This document shows positions 21,359 through 30,545 of a stretch of DNA of 64,000 nt, in pieces; position 1 is the first letter of the stretch, and each line of letters starts with the position of its first letter. Origin of the DNA: Streptococcus parasanguinis (GTDB lineage Bacteria; Bacillota; Bacilli; Lactobacillales; Streptococcaceae); the NCBI RefSeq assembly GCF_016648855.1, contig NZ_JACLQU010000001.1, forward strand, positions 1 to 64,000. Reading direction: 5' to 3'. The position numbers and the translations under genes were made by a program. A model generated the notes under the pieces. The model worked only from the letters and a program-made list of their open reading frames with translations, was not told the origin of the DNA and ran no database searches.

Positions 21359-21367
21359 ATTATACCA
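21359..21367 (-). promoter_or_regulatory. Extended -10 seven bases before the HAD-gyrB unit
   Basis: On the minus strand TGGTATAAT is followed by ATTGACT and then ATG. It should initiate at the start codon of the HAD gene and also drive gyrB, which follows after 12 bases. Confidence 0.75.
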
Positions 21368-21387
21368 CAAATGGACAAAAAAAATAA

Positions 21388-21427
21388 GCTAAAACCCTCA
21401 TTTAGGGGGGATTTTAGCCATTTTTTA
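21388..21427 (-). terminator. Terminator after the DJ-1 gene
   Basis: On the minus strand GGCTAAAATCCCC pairs with GAGGGTTTTAGCT (one or two non-Watson-Crick pairs), followed by TTATTTTTTTT. It isolates the HAD-gyrB promoter from the upstream genes. Confidence 0.85.
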
Positions 21428-21516
21428 CGGTCATTTCATTTTAAATCATAGAGAAGTCATTTCCCGTCATAGAATGTAAACTTTCACCAGAAAATATGGT
21501 GTCCAAAAGAGCTCTT

Positions 21517-22068
21517 TTAAGCATCTCCAAAGACATCTTGATAGAGCATTCCTTGACGAAGGCTTTGGGCATCTCCTCCAAATTGCTCTACCAAGGCATA
21601 AGCCAAGGCAAGCGCAGTTGAAGGACCACGACTGGTCAAGAGATTCCCGTCTTTCACCACTGTTTCTTTCTGATAGTGCCCATCTTGAATCTCTTCTTCA
21701 AAACCATCGTAACAGGTATAGTGTTTATCTTTTAAGAGGCCGGCACGTGCCAAGACAATTGGTGCTGCACAAATCGCAGAAATGATTTTTCCTTTTCTAC
21801 TTTCTTCTTGAAGAGCTGCAATCAATTCCGGATTATCCCGCAAATTCGCAGCTCCTGGCATCCCACCTGGTAAGAAGATTCCATCATAATCTGACAGGTC
21901 CCCATTCCAGAGACGGTCGACTTCCACTGTGATCTGGTGAGAACCTGTGACCGTTTCTTCCATCCCAACGAGGTCACAGTCGATCCCAGCACGTCTCAAA
22001 ACATCGACAATGGTCAAGGCTTCAATTTCTTCAAAACCGTTTGCTAAAATCGTTGCTACTTTTTTCAT
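21517..22068 (-). CDS. DJ-1/YajL/PfpI family protein
   Basis: This 183-residue cytoplasmic protein of the DJ-1 superfamily is possibly a chaperone, deglycase or glyoxalase III-like enzyme. The nucleophile elbow is ISAICAAPIVLARAG, with the reactive Cys near residue 100. The conserved Glu is in ANGFEEIEALTIVDVLRRAG near residue 16, and FLPGGMPGAANLRDN follows the family pattern. I chose the second ATG (22068), seven bases after AGAAGGA; the first (22074) abuts the site. It starts 13 bases after the RodA-like gene stop, so the two likely form a transcription unit. Confidence 0.9.
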   Translation of the reverse strand: MKKVATILANGFEEIEALTIVDVLRRAGIDCDLVGMEETVTGSHQITVEVDRLWNGDLSDYDGIFLPGGMPGAANLRDNPELIAALQEESRKGKIISAICAAPIVLARAGLLKDKHYTCYDGFEEEIQDGHYQKETVVKDGNLLTSRGPSTALALAYALVEQFGGDAQSLRQGMLYQDVFGDA

Positions 22069-22087
22069 TTTCATTCCTTCTTTCTAT

Positions 22088-23317
22088 CTATTGCGCCTTT
22101 TTAAGGACTACTTTTTTACGGATTGGAGGCCCTTCTTCTGGCTCTTTCTTTTTGCTACTATGATTATATATTGAAAGGACCAGACCAATACCAATCAGAT
22201 TACTAATAATAGAGGACCCACCTTGTGAGATAAAGGGGAGGGGAATCCCCGTCAAAGGGAGAAGACCCGTTACTGCTCCAACATTTTCAAAAATATGAAA
22301 GACCAGCATCATAATAAATCCAATGGAAATATAGGTATAAAATTGGTTATTGGACTGGAGGGTAATTTTTAAAATGCGGTAAATCAGGGTCACATATAAA
22401 ATCAACAGCACCAGAGCTCCAACAAAGCCAAAGTCTTCTGCTACTACTGTAAAAATCATATCACTTTCCCGTACGGGAACCAATAAATTGGAGACATTAA
22501 AGCCTTGCCCAAAGAGGCCACCACTTGCAATGGCTAGCTGTCCTTGCGCCTGCTGGTAGGTGGTTGTTTGTGCATAGTCAAAAGGATTTAACCAGGCTAA
22601 AATACGGTTCATTTGGTAGGTTGGCATCCCTACTTGCTGGTGCAGAAAAGCCCGACCCCCTTCTGATAGAAAGAGAAAGAGAAAGCCTGCTAACCCACCT
22701 GCTAGAAGCAAGATGACCGGCAAGATTATTTTCCAAGAAACTCCTGAAACGAGCACTAAGCCCGCAAAGATGGCCAAGAATACTAAGGCCGTTCCCAAGT
22801 CCTGCTGGAGGGCCAATAAGGCAAAGACCGGAATTGTATAGATGGTCAACTCTAGAATTAAAAACCAATCTTGTCGTAACAATCGCTCACGCCCCTTATT
22901 TCTTTGTAAAAATCGAACAATAGAACGTGACAGCATCAGGATGAAGGGAATCTTCATAAATTCTGAAGGCTGAAATAAGGTGATGTTTCCATAAGCTACC
23001 CAGTTTTTTGCACCTGTTGAAGCCACCAAGTTTGAATTATAAAAAACAAGAGGAAGAACCATCAAGGCCAAGCCTAGTAGGTAAAGAAAGGGAGTGATTT
23101 TCCAAAGAAATTTCGTACTAAAAATCGTCACAATCAGGCAAATGATACATCCCACACCAATCCAGGCTAATTGCTGCCCCAAAAAAGGCCACACCATTTG
23201 GGGATAATCATGAGAAACTGCCACATAAACGGATAAGATCCCTATCATAAGTAGGGTGAAGACAATTCCAATGATCGAATAATCCAGGTGGATCGTCCAA
23301 AAATGATTTTTCTTCAT
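22088..23317 (-). CDS. rodA: FtsW/RodA/SpoVE family SEDS glycosyltransferase (RodA-like)
   Basis: This polytopic membrane protein of 409 residues has about ten hydrophobic segments. SEDS proteins polymerise lipid II with a partner class B PBP; RodA serves side-wall or peripheral synthesis. The signature near the C terminus is PLTGIPLPFISQGGSSIISN, and the large extracellular loop holds the conserved NPFDYAQTTTYQQAQGQLAI. A second SEDS gene at 45800 has the FtsW context, so this one is taken as RodA; its place near gyrB fits other streptococci. AAGGA lies six bases before the ATG. The C-terminal tail is Lys-rich and cytoplasmic. Confidence 0.92.
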   Translation of the reverse strand: MKKNHFWTIHLDYSIIGIVFTLLMIGILSVYVAVSHDYPQMVWPFLGQQLAWIGVGCIICLIVTIFSTKFLWKITPFLYLLGLALMVLPLVFYNSNLVASTGAKNWVAYGNITLFQPSEFMKIPFILMLSRSIVRFLQRNKGRERLLRQDWFLILELTIYTIPVFALLALQQDLGTALVFLAIFAGLVLVSGVSWKIILPVILLLAGGLAGFLFLFLSEGGRAFLHQQVGMPTYQMNRILAWLNPFDYAQTTTYQQAQGQLAIASGGLFGQGFNVSNLLVPVRESDMIFTVVAEDFGFVGALVLLILYVTLIYRILKITLQSNNQFYTYISIGFIMMLVFHIFENVGAVTGLLPLTGIPLPFISQGGSSIISNLIGIGLVLSIYNHSSKKKEPEEGPPIRKKVVLKKAQ

Positions 23318-23350
23318 TCACATTCCTTTCTGTGAGAATCATCAAATTAA

Positions 23351-24331
23351 TTAATAGAACAACATCTGTAGAATCAAGCTAGATCCTGCCACACAGAACC
23401 AAGCAATCAAACCTACCAGAAGGGGGGCTGCTCCTGCCGCACGGAACTGTTTCCAAGAAACCTTGCTTCCGATTCCAACCAAGGCCATGGCCATAAAGAG
23501 GTGAGAAAGGTCATTTAGGTAAGGTAGGACCACTTTAGGTACCAGGCCAATAGAAGAAAGAATGGAAGCCACAATAAACCAGATAATAAACCAAGGAATA
23601 ATTTTCTTTAACATTCCTTTGTTTCTTCCTTGTTGTTTACTCCTATACCATTTTAAACCGATCAAGCCCAAACAAACTGGTACAATCATCAGGGCGCGTG
23701 TTAACTTAACAATTGTAGCCATTTGCCCCGCTGCTTTACTGTAAGAAAATGCTGCTGCTACAACAGATGACGTATCGTTAATGGCTGTTCCTGACCAGAG
23801 GCCAAATTGGAAATTAGACATATGCCATAAATGCCCTAATACTGGAAAGATAAAGACAGCCAAAATGTTGAAGAAGAAGATAGTTGACATAGATAGGGCA
23901 ATTTCCTCTTCGTCTGCTTCAATGATCGGAGCTGCTGCTGCAATAGCAGATCCACCACAAATAGCTGTACCAAACCCAATTAAGGTCCGTAGATGAGATT
24001 TCAGGTGGAAGACTCTCCCAAAAATAATCGCTGCAAGAAAGGCAACGGTTATCGTCGGCAGACTAATCTTTAAAGAAGATAAACCTGTAGAGGCAACTGT
24101 CGCAATGGGCAAGCTAAATCCCATGAAGATAATCGAATACTGCAACAATTTCTTACCGGACCAGTTCAAGCCTGGTCGTGAATTCTCCGGCAAATCCACA
24201 AATTCATTAAGGACAATTCCTAAAATTAAGGCAAAAACACTGGAGCCAATAATGGGAAAGAAAGTTCCCAACAACATAGCACAAAGTGCCAGTACAAATG
24301 CAATTGCAAGTCCAAATCCTTTATTTTTCAT
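23351..24331 (-). CDS. YeiH family permease (UPF0324, putative sulfate exporter)
   Basis: This 326-residue polytopic membrane protein has about ten segments. The family pattern is seen in RTLIGFGTAICGGSAIAAAA (about 90-110), GLWSGTAINDTSSVVAAAF (about 155-173) and MAMALVGIGSKVSWKQFRAA near the C terminus. The function label (sulfate/sulfite exporter) is by family annotation and not established. The start at 24331 has AGGA nine bases upstream; the 14-codon extension overlaps the dinG gene. Its ribosome site overlaps the last codons of dinG, so the two are coupled. Confidence 0.88.
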   Translation of the reverse strand: MKNKGFGLAIAFVLALCAMLLGTFFPIIGSSVFALILGIVLNEFVDLPENSRPGLNWSGKKLLQYSIIFMGFSLPIATVASTGLSSLKISLPTITVAFLAAIIFGRVFHLKSHLRTLIGFGTAICGGSAIAAAAPIIEADEEEIALSMSTIFFFNILAVFIFPVLGHLWHMSNFQFGLWSGTAINDTSSVVAAAFSYSKAAGQMATIVKLTRALMIVPVCLGLIGLKWYRSKQQGRNKGMLKKIIPWFIIWFIVASILSSIGLVPKVVLPYLNDLSHLFMAMALVGIGSKVSWKQFRAAGAAPLLVGLIAWFCVAGSSLILQMLFY

Positions 24332-24335
24332 TTTC

Positions 24336-26789
24336 TCAATTCCTTTCAAAAAAGTCAGCTGCTTGCTCAACAAGCCGCTCTCTCAATGTCGTGTGAAGGG
24401 GCAACACTTGTTGCAACCCGTCCAAAATTTGTTTTCCATATCGCTTGGTTACCACCCGCTGATCCAATAAGAGGACCAGAGATTCCTGATCTTGAAAACG
24501 GCTGGTTCTCCCAATAGCCTGTTTAAGTCTTAAAATCGCTACTGGAAGACTATAGTCATAAAAGGGATTTTTCCCCTGTTCTCTGAGTTTTGTATTCAGC
24601 TTTTGAACCATATAATCTTTAGGATTGTCAAAAGGAAGGCGCGTGATGATTTGAATCACTTCTTTTTGTTGAGAGAAATCGACTCCCTCCCAGAAGCTTC
24701 CTGTTCCCAATAAAATGGAGCTTTCTCCTCGGTCAAATCGCCGCTTAATATTAGCTGCATCACCATTTCGATACTGGGCCAAATGAGGAAACTTCAATGC
24801 GTTTGACGTCTCCAGTAACAATTCTTTTGAGGTAAACAAAAGAAAAATTGGTTTTCTTAGAGGAAGGAGTTCATCGATGAGCTGACAAATCTCTCTTGCA
24901 TACTCCACAGAAGATAAAGAAACGACATCTGGAAAATCTATCGGCACCAACAATTCCTGGTGTTGTTTGACTGTTATTGGCACCCGGTAGATCTGCTGCT
25001 CTTGGTATCCCAAAAGGGTAGGTAAATGCACCTTTTTACTGATAGCGATCGTCGCTGATACAAAGAGCACGGGTACTTCTTCAGGCACAAACTCCCTAAA
25101 GGATAGCAAGTCCTCAACTCCTCCATGGAGACGAAGAATCTGGTGGCTTTCGACCACTTCCTTGTCCATCCAAAAGGTTTGGTAGCGCTCATCAAACAAT
25201 TCTCTTAGATTCTCTAATGATTCATTTTTTAATTCCGATACATCCTGTCGCATTTTTTCCACTGTTTGATCTGATAAGATGGCTGGTTTTCCTTGTACAA
25301 CTTCCTTAGAGCAGGCATTTAACTCAAATTGAATACTCTCCAGCAAACGCCTTTGCAGAAGATCTTTTTCCTCTTCGATGGCATGTTGCAAGCCTAGAAG
25401 AAGAGATTGCAAGTTTTCTTCTCTCTGTGAAAACTGCTCTAAAGCAAAGAAGAGTTTTTGCGCTTCATCCACTACCAGAACAGATTCTTGAAGTAGACTC
25501 TTATCATCTTCTAGACGAGTTAACAGATAGGCATGATTGGTCAGAATTACCCGGCTGGTTTTCACTTTTTCCTGGCCGAGACGCCAAAAATCTTCCTGAT
25601 AAAAAAGTGAACGTTTCGACAATTGGCCATCGTGGCAAATGTCAGCTACAAAATGAAGATGACGATAGAGTTGGCCAATTTCACTGAGCTCTCCCGTTTC
25701 CGTCATGGTCAGCCAAACCAACAGTTGCATTTTAAAGCGTCGGATCATCCCATTATCTGACTCACTCTGTAAGGCCTCATAAAATTTATCGAGTTGGATG
25801 TAATCCTTGGGACTTTTCAGGCTATGAAAGGGAATTTGGAAAAGATCTTGGATAGTCTTTCCTTCCTTCTTCATAATTTGATCCTGAAGAATTTTAGTCG
25901 GAACACTGACAAGAATGCGCTTGGATGTTTTCGCCAAAAGCGTTAATAGATAGGCATAGGTCTTCCCAATACCCGTTGGCGCTTCAATAAAACTCGGAAG
26001 TGGCTGTTGCAAACTGTCCTCGATATAGGCAACAAATTCTCTCTGCTCCGGATAAGCCTCCATTCCCAACAACTGCATATTGAATTCAAACTGTTCAGAC
26101 AAATGACGACTTTCTAAAAACTGCTGTGGCTTTCGCAGGTAGAGACCATGAACTTCTACTAAATGAGCTGGTAAAAAAAGGCTACTGTCTTCAAGCGCAT
26201 CTTCTATTAAGAGTCGTGATTCATAAATCAAACAATCTGCCATCGAAAGAAGTTTTTCGATCAATCCCCTTGGCAAGCTCGCAATTTTCTCTCTCAATTT
26301 CAACAGCAACTGGGCTGTTGCCATAGCATCCGCTAAAGCGGAGTGAGCATGGTGCAACTCAATTTCCAGTTCAGCTGCAAGCGCTCCTAAATTGTAGCGT
26401 TCTAAAGTCGGATAGAAAATTTGAGACAATTCAACCGTATCAATCCGAGGAGTCGTTAGCTCAAATCCTTCCCAAAAGAGGGCTTCTGCCAATAAATTCG
26501 CATCAAATTTGACATTATGGGCCACAAAGACGGCATCTTCTATTAATTCAAAAATTTCTTTTGCCACTTGTGCAAACTCTGGAGCTTTTTTCAAGCGAGC
26601 ATCTGTCAGGCCAGTCAATTGTTTGATATGCTCATCCAATCGTTCGTGGGGATTCACATCCGTCTCATAGGATTGCGTAATCCTCCCATCTTCAATGATG
26701 ACAATCCCAACCTGAATGATCTTAGCATTGCTTCCAGCACTGGTCGCTTCCAGATCCACAATGGCATATTTCCGTTTCTGTCTTGTCAT
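24336..26789 (-). CDS. dinG: DinG-like exonuclease-helicase
   Basis: This 817-residue cytoplasmic DNA enzyme combines an N-terminal DEDDh 3'-5' exonuclease (about 8-165: YAIVDLEATSAGSNAKIIQV, FVAHNVKFDANLL, HHAHSALADAMATAQLL) with a C-terminal superfamily 2 helicase. Walker A is IEAPTGIGKTYAYLL (about 270), the Walker B box is VVDEAQKL (DEAQ rather than DEAH, about 440), and motif VI is LKQAIGRTSRFQDQES. Cys residues for an Fe-S cluster are not clustered, as in other Gram-positive DinG proteins. The start at 26789 is chosen for homology (MTRQKRKYAIVDLE). TGATATAAT lies ten bases upstream and there is no ribosome site, so the mRNA is nearly leaderless. Confidence 0.92.
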   Translation of the reverse strand: MTRQKRKYAIVDLEATSAGSNAKIIQVGIVIIEDGRITQSYETDVNPHERLDEHIKQLTGLTDARLKKAPEFAQVAKEIFELIEDAVFVAHNVKFDANLLAEALFWEGFELTTPRIDTVELSQIFYPTLERYNLGALAAELEIELHHAHSALADAMATAQLLLKLREKIASLPRGLIEKLLSMADCLIYESRLLIEDALEDSSLFLPAHLVEVHGLYLRKPQQFLESRHLSEQFEFNMQLLGMEAYPEQREFVAYIEDSLQQPLPSFIEAPTGIGKTYAYLLTLLAKTSKRILVSVPTKILQDQIMKKEGKTIQDLFQIPFHSLKSPKDYIQLDKFYEALQSESDNGMIRRFKMQLLVWLTMTETGELSEIGQLYRHLHFVADICHDGQLSKRSLFYQEDFWRLGQEKVKTSRVILTNHAYLLTRLEDDKSLLQESVLVVDEAQKLFFALEQFSQREENLQSLLLGLQHAIEEEKDLLQRRLLESIQFELNACSKEVVQGKPAILSDQTVEKMRQDVSELKNESLENLRELFDERYQTFWMDKEVVESHQILRLHGGVEDLLSFREFVPEEVPVLFVSATIAISKKVHLPTLLGYQEQQIYRVPITVKQHQELLVPIDFPDVVSLSSVEYAREICQLIDELLPLRKPIFLLFTSKELLLETSNALKFPHLAQYRNGDAANIKRRFDRGESSILLGTGSFWEGVDFSQQKEVIQIITRLPFDNPKDYMVQKLNTKLREQGKNPFYDYSLPVAILRLKQAIGRTSRFQDQESLVLLLDQRVVTKRYGKQILDGLQQVLPLHTTLRERLVEQAADFFERN

Positions 26790-26907
26790 AATACTTAAAA
26801 TTATATCACGTTTGAGCAAGCTCTGCAGATTTTTTTCTCCTTTCATGCTGACTTCAATCCTGTTATTTTCCTCGCAATTTGATACACTATTCTAGAAAGG
26901 AGTCCTT

Positions 26908-27549
26908 ATGAAAATCTATCGTACCGTTAATCCTGTAGCTTATGAAAACACCTACTACCTTGAAAATGACCACTCCCTCATTCTTGTCGATCCAGGGAGT
27001 GACTGGGCAACTATTCAAAAACAAATTGATCGCATCGGAAAACCCATCGTAGCGATTCTTTTAACCCATACACATTACGATCACATTATGAGTCTTGAAA
27101 AGGTTCGTCAGACCTATCATTTCCCACCTGTTTATGTCCATTCAGCAGAAGCCAGTTGGTTGTCTTCTCCAGTCGATAATTTATCTGGTTTGGATCGTCA
27201 TGCGGATTTAGAAGATGTGGTATGTAAGGAGGCCGACTTCCTTTATGACATTCGCTCCGATTACCAAATAGCTGATTTCCACTTTTATGTTCTGGAGACA
27301 CCAGGCCACTCTGCAGGAGGAGTCTCTATCGTCTTTCCTGAGGATCACCTGGTTCTATCTGGTGATGCCCTTTTTCGCGAAACCATTGGACGGACCGATC
27401 TTCCAACAGGGAACGCGACACAGTTGCTTAGCAGTATCAGAGAAGAACTCTTTACCCTTCCATCTTCCTACACTGTCTATCCCGGTCATGGCCCTGAGAC
27501 TTCTATTGGTCACGAGAAGATGTTCAATCCCTTCTTTAGACAATCCTAA
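26908..27549 (+). CDS. Metallo-beta-lactamase fold hydrolase (glyoxalase II-like)
   Basis: This 213-residue cytoplasmic metallohydrolase has the binuclear-metal motif LLTHTHYDHIMSLEKV (HxHxDH, about 53-68). Further ligands are in ETPGHSAGGVSIVF and LSGDALFRETIGRTDLPTG, with the final His in YPGHGPETSIGHEK. It resembles hydroxyacylglutathione hydrolases, and the genome also has glutathione reductase, but a substrate cannot be assigned. AAAGGAG lies five to six bases upstream of the ATG. It is a lone plus-strand gene between two minus-strand blocks, ending at a bidirectional terminator. Confidence 0.9.
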   Translation: MKIYRTVNPVAYENTYYLENDHSLILVDPGSDWATIQKQIDRIGKPIVAILLTHTHYDHIMSLEKVRQTYHFPPVYVHSAEASWLSSPVDNLSGLDRHADLEDVVCKEADFLYDIRSDYQIADFHFYVLETPGHSAGGVSIVFPEDHLVLSGDALFRETIGRTDLPTGNATQLLSSIREELFTLPSSYTVYPGHGPETSIGHEKMFNPFFRQS

Positions 27550-27588
27550 AGAGTCCTTATCATCCTTCCTGTCCTCATAACAGTAGAC

Positions 27589-27618
27589 AAAAAAAGCAAG
27601 TGCGAACTTGCTTTTTTA
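27589..27618. terminator. Bidirectional terminator between MBL-fold gene and ftsX
   Basis: AGCAAGT and ACTTGCT form a stem flanked by AAAAAA and TTTTTT. Confidence 0.9.
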
Positions 27619-28545
27619 TTATATCTTAAGAAAACGTCTCATGGAGATTGAAGAACCAATCGCTCCAATCAAAATTCCTAATCCAAAGAGGCCACCGACC
27701 ATGATCGGTACCAAGAGATGAGGACTATAGAGATACAAGTTTTGATCTGCCAAGTTATTGTTCATAGATGTATAGACAACATTATAAACATAGAAGACCA
27801 AAGCTGAAGGAACCAAGGCTCCCAAAAGACCGATCCAAGCACCTTCTAAAAGGAATGGTGCACGAATATAGCCATTTTTTGCTCCTACCAGTCGCATAAT
27901 CTTAATCTCACGACTACGTGAAATGATGGTAATCCGAATGGTATTTGAAATCAAGAAGACTGCGATGAAGATCAATAAAGCTACACCAATCAAGCCCCAG
28001 TTTCGGATAAAGGTTCCAAGAGCGAACAAGCGTTGGGTATCGACCCCGCCATCTTTAACCTCAGAAACTCCTTCAATTTTTTTGGCATCAGCCGAAACTT
28101 GCTTTACATATTTAGGAGCAGTCGTCTCTACATAATAAGCATCATAGAGAGGATTGGCATCTCCATCAAAAATCTTCCAGTTGTTCCCAGCCGTTTTGAT
28201 CAGTTTATCATACTGTTCTTCCTTGCTAGAAAAATCAACCTTGTCAACATGTTTCATGGCTGTCAGAGCATCGTAGACCTTATGGTAGTTTTCATTGGTC
28301 ACGGTTTGACCGTCTTTTTCAATTTGCTCACTCTGGTCTTGAATATCCTTGCGCATGTATACTACAACCCGCACACTATTTTGAATATCATCTGAAAGCT
28401 TGATAGTATTGGCAATAACTGAGGCGAAAATAGCAACCAAGCTAAGGGTAATCATAACCGAGCTGACCGCTGCAATCGTCATCCAACCATTTCGTTTCAA
28501 GCTTTTAAGCGATTCGATTAAGTGTCGGAAAAATCTTCTAATCAT
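27619..28545 (-). CDS. ftsX: Cell division protein FtsX
   Basis: FtsX is the membrane subunit of the FtsEX complex, which in streptococci activates the peptidoglycan hydrolase PcsB at the septum. The 308 residues hold one N-terminal segment (about 22-45), a large extracellular domain (about 46-175) and three C-terminal segments (about 180-300) with the FtsX permease core LISNTIRITIISRSREIKIM. The start MIRRFFRHLIESLKSLKRNG at 28545 is typical and overlaps the last eight bases of ftsE (ATGATTAG), giving translational coupling; the ten-codon longer ORF lies inside ftsE and is rejected. Confidence 0.97.
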   Translation of the reverse strand: MIRRFFRHLIESLKSLKRNGWMTIAAVSSVMITLSLVAIFASVIANTIKLSDDIQNSVRVVVYMRKDIQDQSEQIEKDGQTVTNENYHKVYDALTAMKHVDKVDFSSKEEQYDKLIKTAGNNWKIFDGDANPLYDAYYVETTAPKYVKQVSADAKKIEGVSEVKDGGVDTQRLFALGTFIRNWGLIGVALLIFIAVFLISNTIRITIISRSREIKIMRLVGAKNGYIRAPFLLEGAWIGLLGALVPSALVFYVYNVVYTSMNNNLADQNLYLYSPHLLVPIMVGGLFGLGILIGAIGSSISMRRFLKI

Positions 28546-29230
28546 CGTATCCGTACTCTCCTTCCGCTTCATCACGCACTACACGACCATTTTCAATCGC
28601 GATGACACGGTGACGTAAAGTATTTACAATCTGGCTATTGTGGGTCGCCATCAATACTGTGGTCCCTTGCAGATTAATCCGCTCCAAAAGATTCATGATT
28701 TCCCATGAATTATCTGGGTCCAAGTTACCCGTTGGCTCATCCGCAATCAAGACTTTCGGATTGTTGACGATCGCACGAGCAATCGCAATCCGTTGTTGCT
28801 CTCCCCCTGACAATTCATTCGGGAATGAGCGGACCTTGTGTTTCAATCCGACAAGATCCAAAACTTCCATAACACGCTTTTTAATATTGCGACGTCGCTC
28901 ACCGATAACTTGCATTGCGTAGGCAATATTTTCATAAACGGTTTTCTTTGGAAGCAATTTATAATCTTGGAAGACCACTCCCACATTGCGTCGCAACATA
29001 GGAATATCGCGTTTTTTGATTTTATCCAAATCAAAATCAGCTACTTTCAAACTTCCTTTATCGTGTTTGACTTCACGGTATAAAAGTCGAATAAAGGTCG
29101 ACTTCCCTGCACCAGAAGGTCCTACGATGTAGGCAAATTCTCCTGGTTCAATTTGGACAGAGACCCCGCGAAGGGCCGTCGTCCCGTTGTCATACTTTTT
29201 GACAACATCTTTCATTTCAATCATTGACAT
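28538..29230 (-). CDS. ftsE: Cell division ATP-binding protein FtsE
   Basis: This 230-residue cytoplasmic ATPase powers FtsX. Walker A is YIVGPSGAGKSTFIRLLY (about 33-50), the Q-loop is VVFQDYKLLPKKTVYENIAY, the ABC signature is LSGGEQQRIAIARA (about 140), and Walker B is VLIADEPTGNLDPDNSWEIM. This sequence is nearly identical to the pneumococcal FtsE as I remember it. It follows prfB by about 44 bases and overlaps ftsX by eight. The block prfB-ftsE-ftsX is a conserved streptococcal operon. Confidence 0.98.
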   Translation of the reverse strand: MSMIEMKDVVKKYDNGTTALRGVSVQIEPGEFAYIVGPSGAGKSTFIRLLYREVKHDKGSLKVADFDLDKIKKRDIPMLRRNVGVVFQDYKLLPKKTVYENIAYAMQVIGERRRNIKKRVMEVLDLVGLKHKVRSFPNELSGGEQQRIAIARAIVNNPKVLIADEPTGNLDPDNSWEIMNLLERINLQGTTVLMATHNSQIVNTLRHRVIAIENGRVVRDEAEGEYGYDD

Positions 29231-29274
29231 GTAATGAAATTCCTTTCATTCTTTTCTGGTTGATTCCCTCGAGG

Positions 29275-30370
29275 TTATTGGAGACGCCATTTAAGGTAGG
29301 CATCGATAAAGCCATCGATATCTCCATCCATCACCTTGTCCACCTGCGCTACTTCGTAGTTGGTCCGGTGATCCTTAACCATGGTATAAGGGGTAAAAAC
29401 ATAGGAGCGGATTTGACTTCCCCAGGTGATTTCTTTTTTATCCCCTTTTAGAGAATCCACTTCTGCTGCTTTTTTCTCTTGCTCTAATTGGTAGAGTTTA
29501 GCTTGCAACATCTTCATCGCACGATCACGGTTCCCGTATTGGGTCCGATCCACGGTGGATGCCACTACAATCCCTGTCGGAATGTGGGTCAAGCGCACCC
29601 CTGTAGAGACCTTGTTGACGTTTTGTCCACCAGCTCCACCAGAGCGGAAGGTGTCCATCTTGATATCATCATCACGAACTTCGACTTCAATGGTATCGTC
29701 TAATTCGGGCATGACCTCAACAGATGTAAAGGAGGTATGACGACGTTTAGCGGAGTCAAATGGAGAGATTCGAACCAAACGGTGTACCCCCATTTCAGAT
29801 TTCAGAAGACCGTATGCATGTGGCCCTTCAAAGGATAGGGTCACAGACTTGATTCCAGCCTCATCTCCAGCCTGATAGTCCAAGACTTCAACTTTAAAGC
29901 CGTGGGCATTTCCAAAACGAGTATACATCCGAAGAAGCATGTCGCCCCAGTCCTGAGCTTCTGTCCCTCCTGAACCTGGGTGGATTTCTAGGATGGCATT
30001 ATTATTGTCATAGGGTTCAGACAATAGCAAGGTCATCTCATAGCTGGTCATACGTTTATCCAGCTCCTCCAACTTCTCGATCAATTCTTCTTTGACCGAA
30101 TCATCTTCTGCCAAAAAGTCCAGTAAGATTTCTGACTCATCAAAGAGATCCACCATTTGATGGAAATTTTCATAGGTCTGCTTGAGTTCATTTAATTCTT
30201 GAGATGTCTTTTGCGCAGCAATGTTATCATCCCAAAAATCAGGTTCTGTCATTTTATTTTCTAAAATGGCAATTTCTTCTTCCAATGCCTCTAAGTCAAA
30301 GAGACCCCCTGAAAGAAGCTAATTTTTCACGATTTGCGTCAATTTTTTGACGAATTTCTGAAATGTCCAT
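29275..30370 (-). CDS. prfB: Peptide chain release factor 2 (with programmed +1 frameshift)
   Basis: RF2 reads UGA and UAA stop codons. The gene is in two frames: codons 1-24 run from the ATG at 30370 to CTT, then an in-frame TGA (30298-30296). A +1 shift continues for 340 residues to 29275, giving 364 residues. The tripeptide motif region and the catalytic GGQ are visible as [20 protein letters not shown] (about 245 of the full protein). The frameshift makes synthesis autoregulated by RF2 level. AGAGGT precedes the ATG. It heads the prfB-ftsE-ftsX unit. Confidence 0.97.
30295..30310 (-). promoter_or_regulatory. prfB programmed +1 frameshift site
   Basis: On the minus strand the sequence reads AGGGGG-TCT-CTT-TGA-C: an internal Shine-Dalgarno-like AGGGGG (30305-30310), a slippery CTT and the UGA-C stop context, as in the classic prfB recoding site. 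Confidence 0.97.
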
Positions 30371-30530
30371 AAGTACCTCTTTCTATGTATCTAGTCTATT
30401 ATATCATAACCTTCACTATTTGCCCACCTTCCAATATTGGATCTACTGGTTGACCACTGCCAAGCCAGCTGATTTTCAGCATTTTTTCTATTCATTTGTA
30501 ACCTAATTGTTAGAAAAAAAGATCCTCTTA

Positions 30531-30539
30531 TGCTAGACT
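30531..30539 (+). promoter_or_regulatory. Extended -10 six bases before the phosphoesterase start codon
   Basis: TGCTAGACT ends at 30539 and the ATG is at 30546. The next bases (GGTAGC) contain no ribosome site, so a leaderless transcript is predicted. Confidence 0.65.
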
Positions 30540-30545
30540 GGTAGC

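Noticed and set aside
30286-30370. prfB as a pseudogene because of an early in-frame TGA
   Set aside because: The stop is in the classic AGGGGG-spacer-CTT-TGA-C recoding context, so it is programmed.
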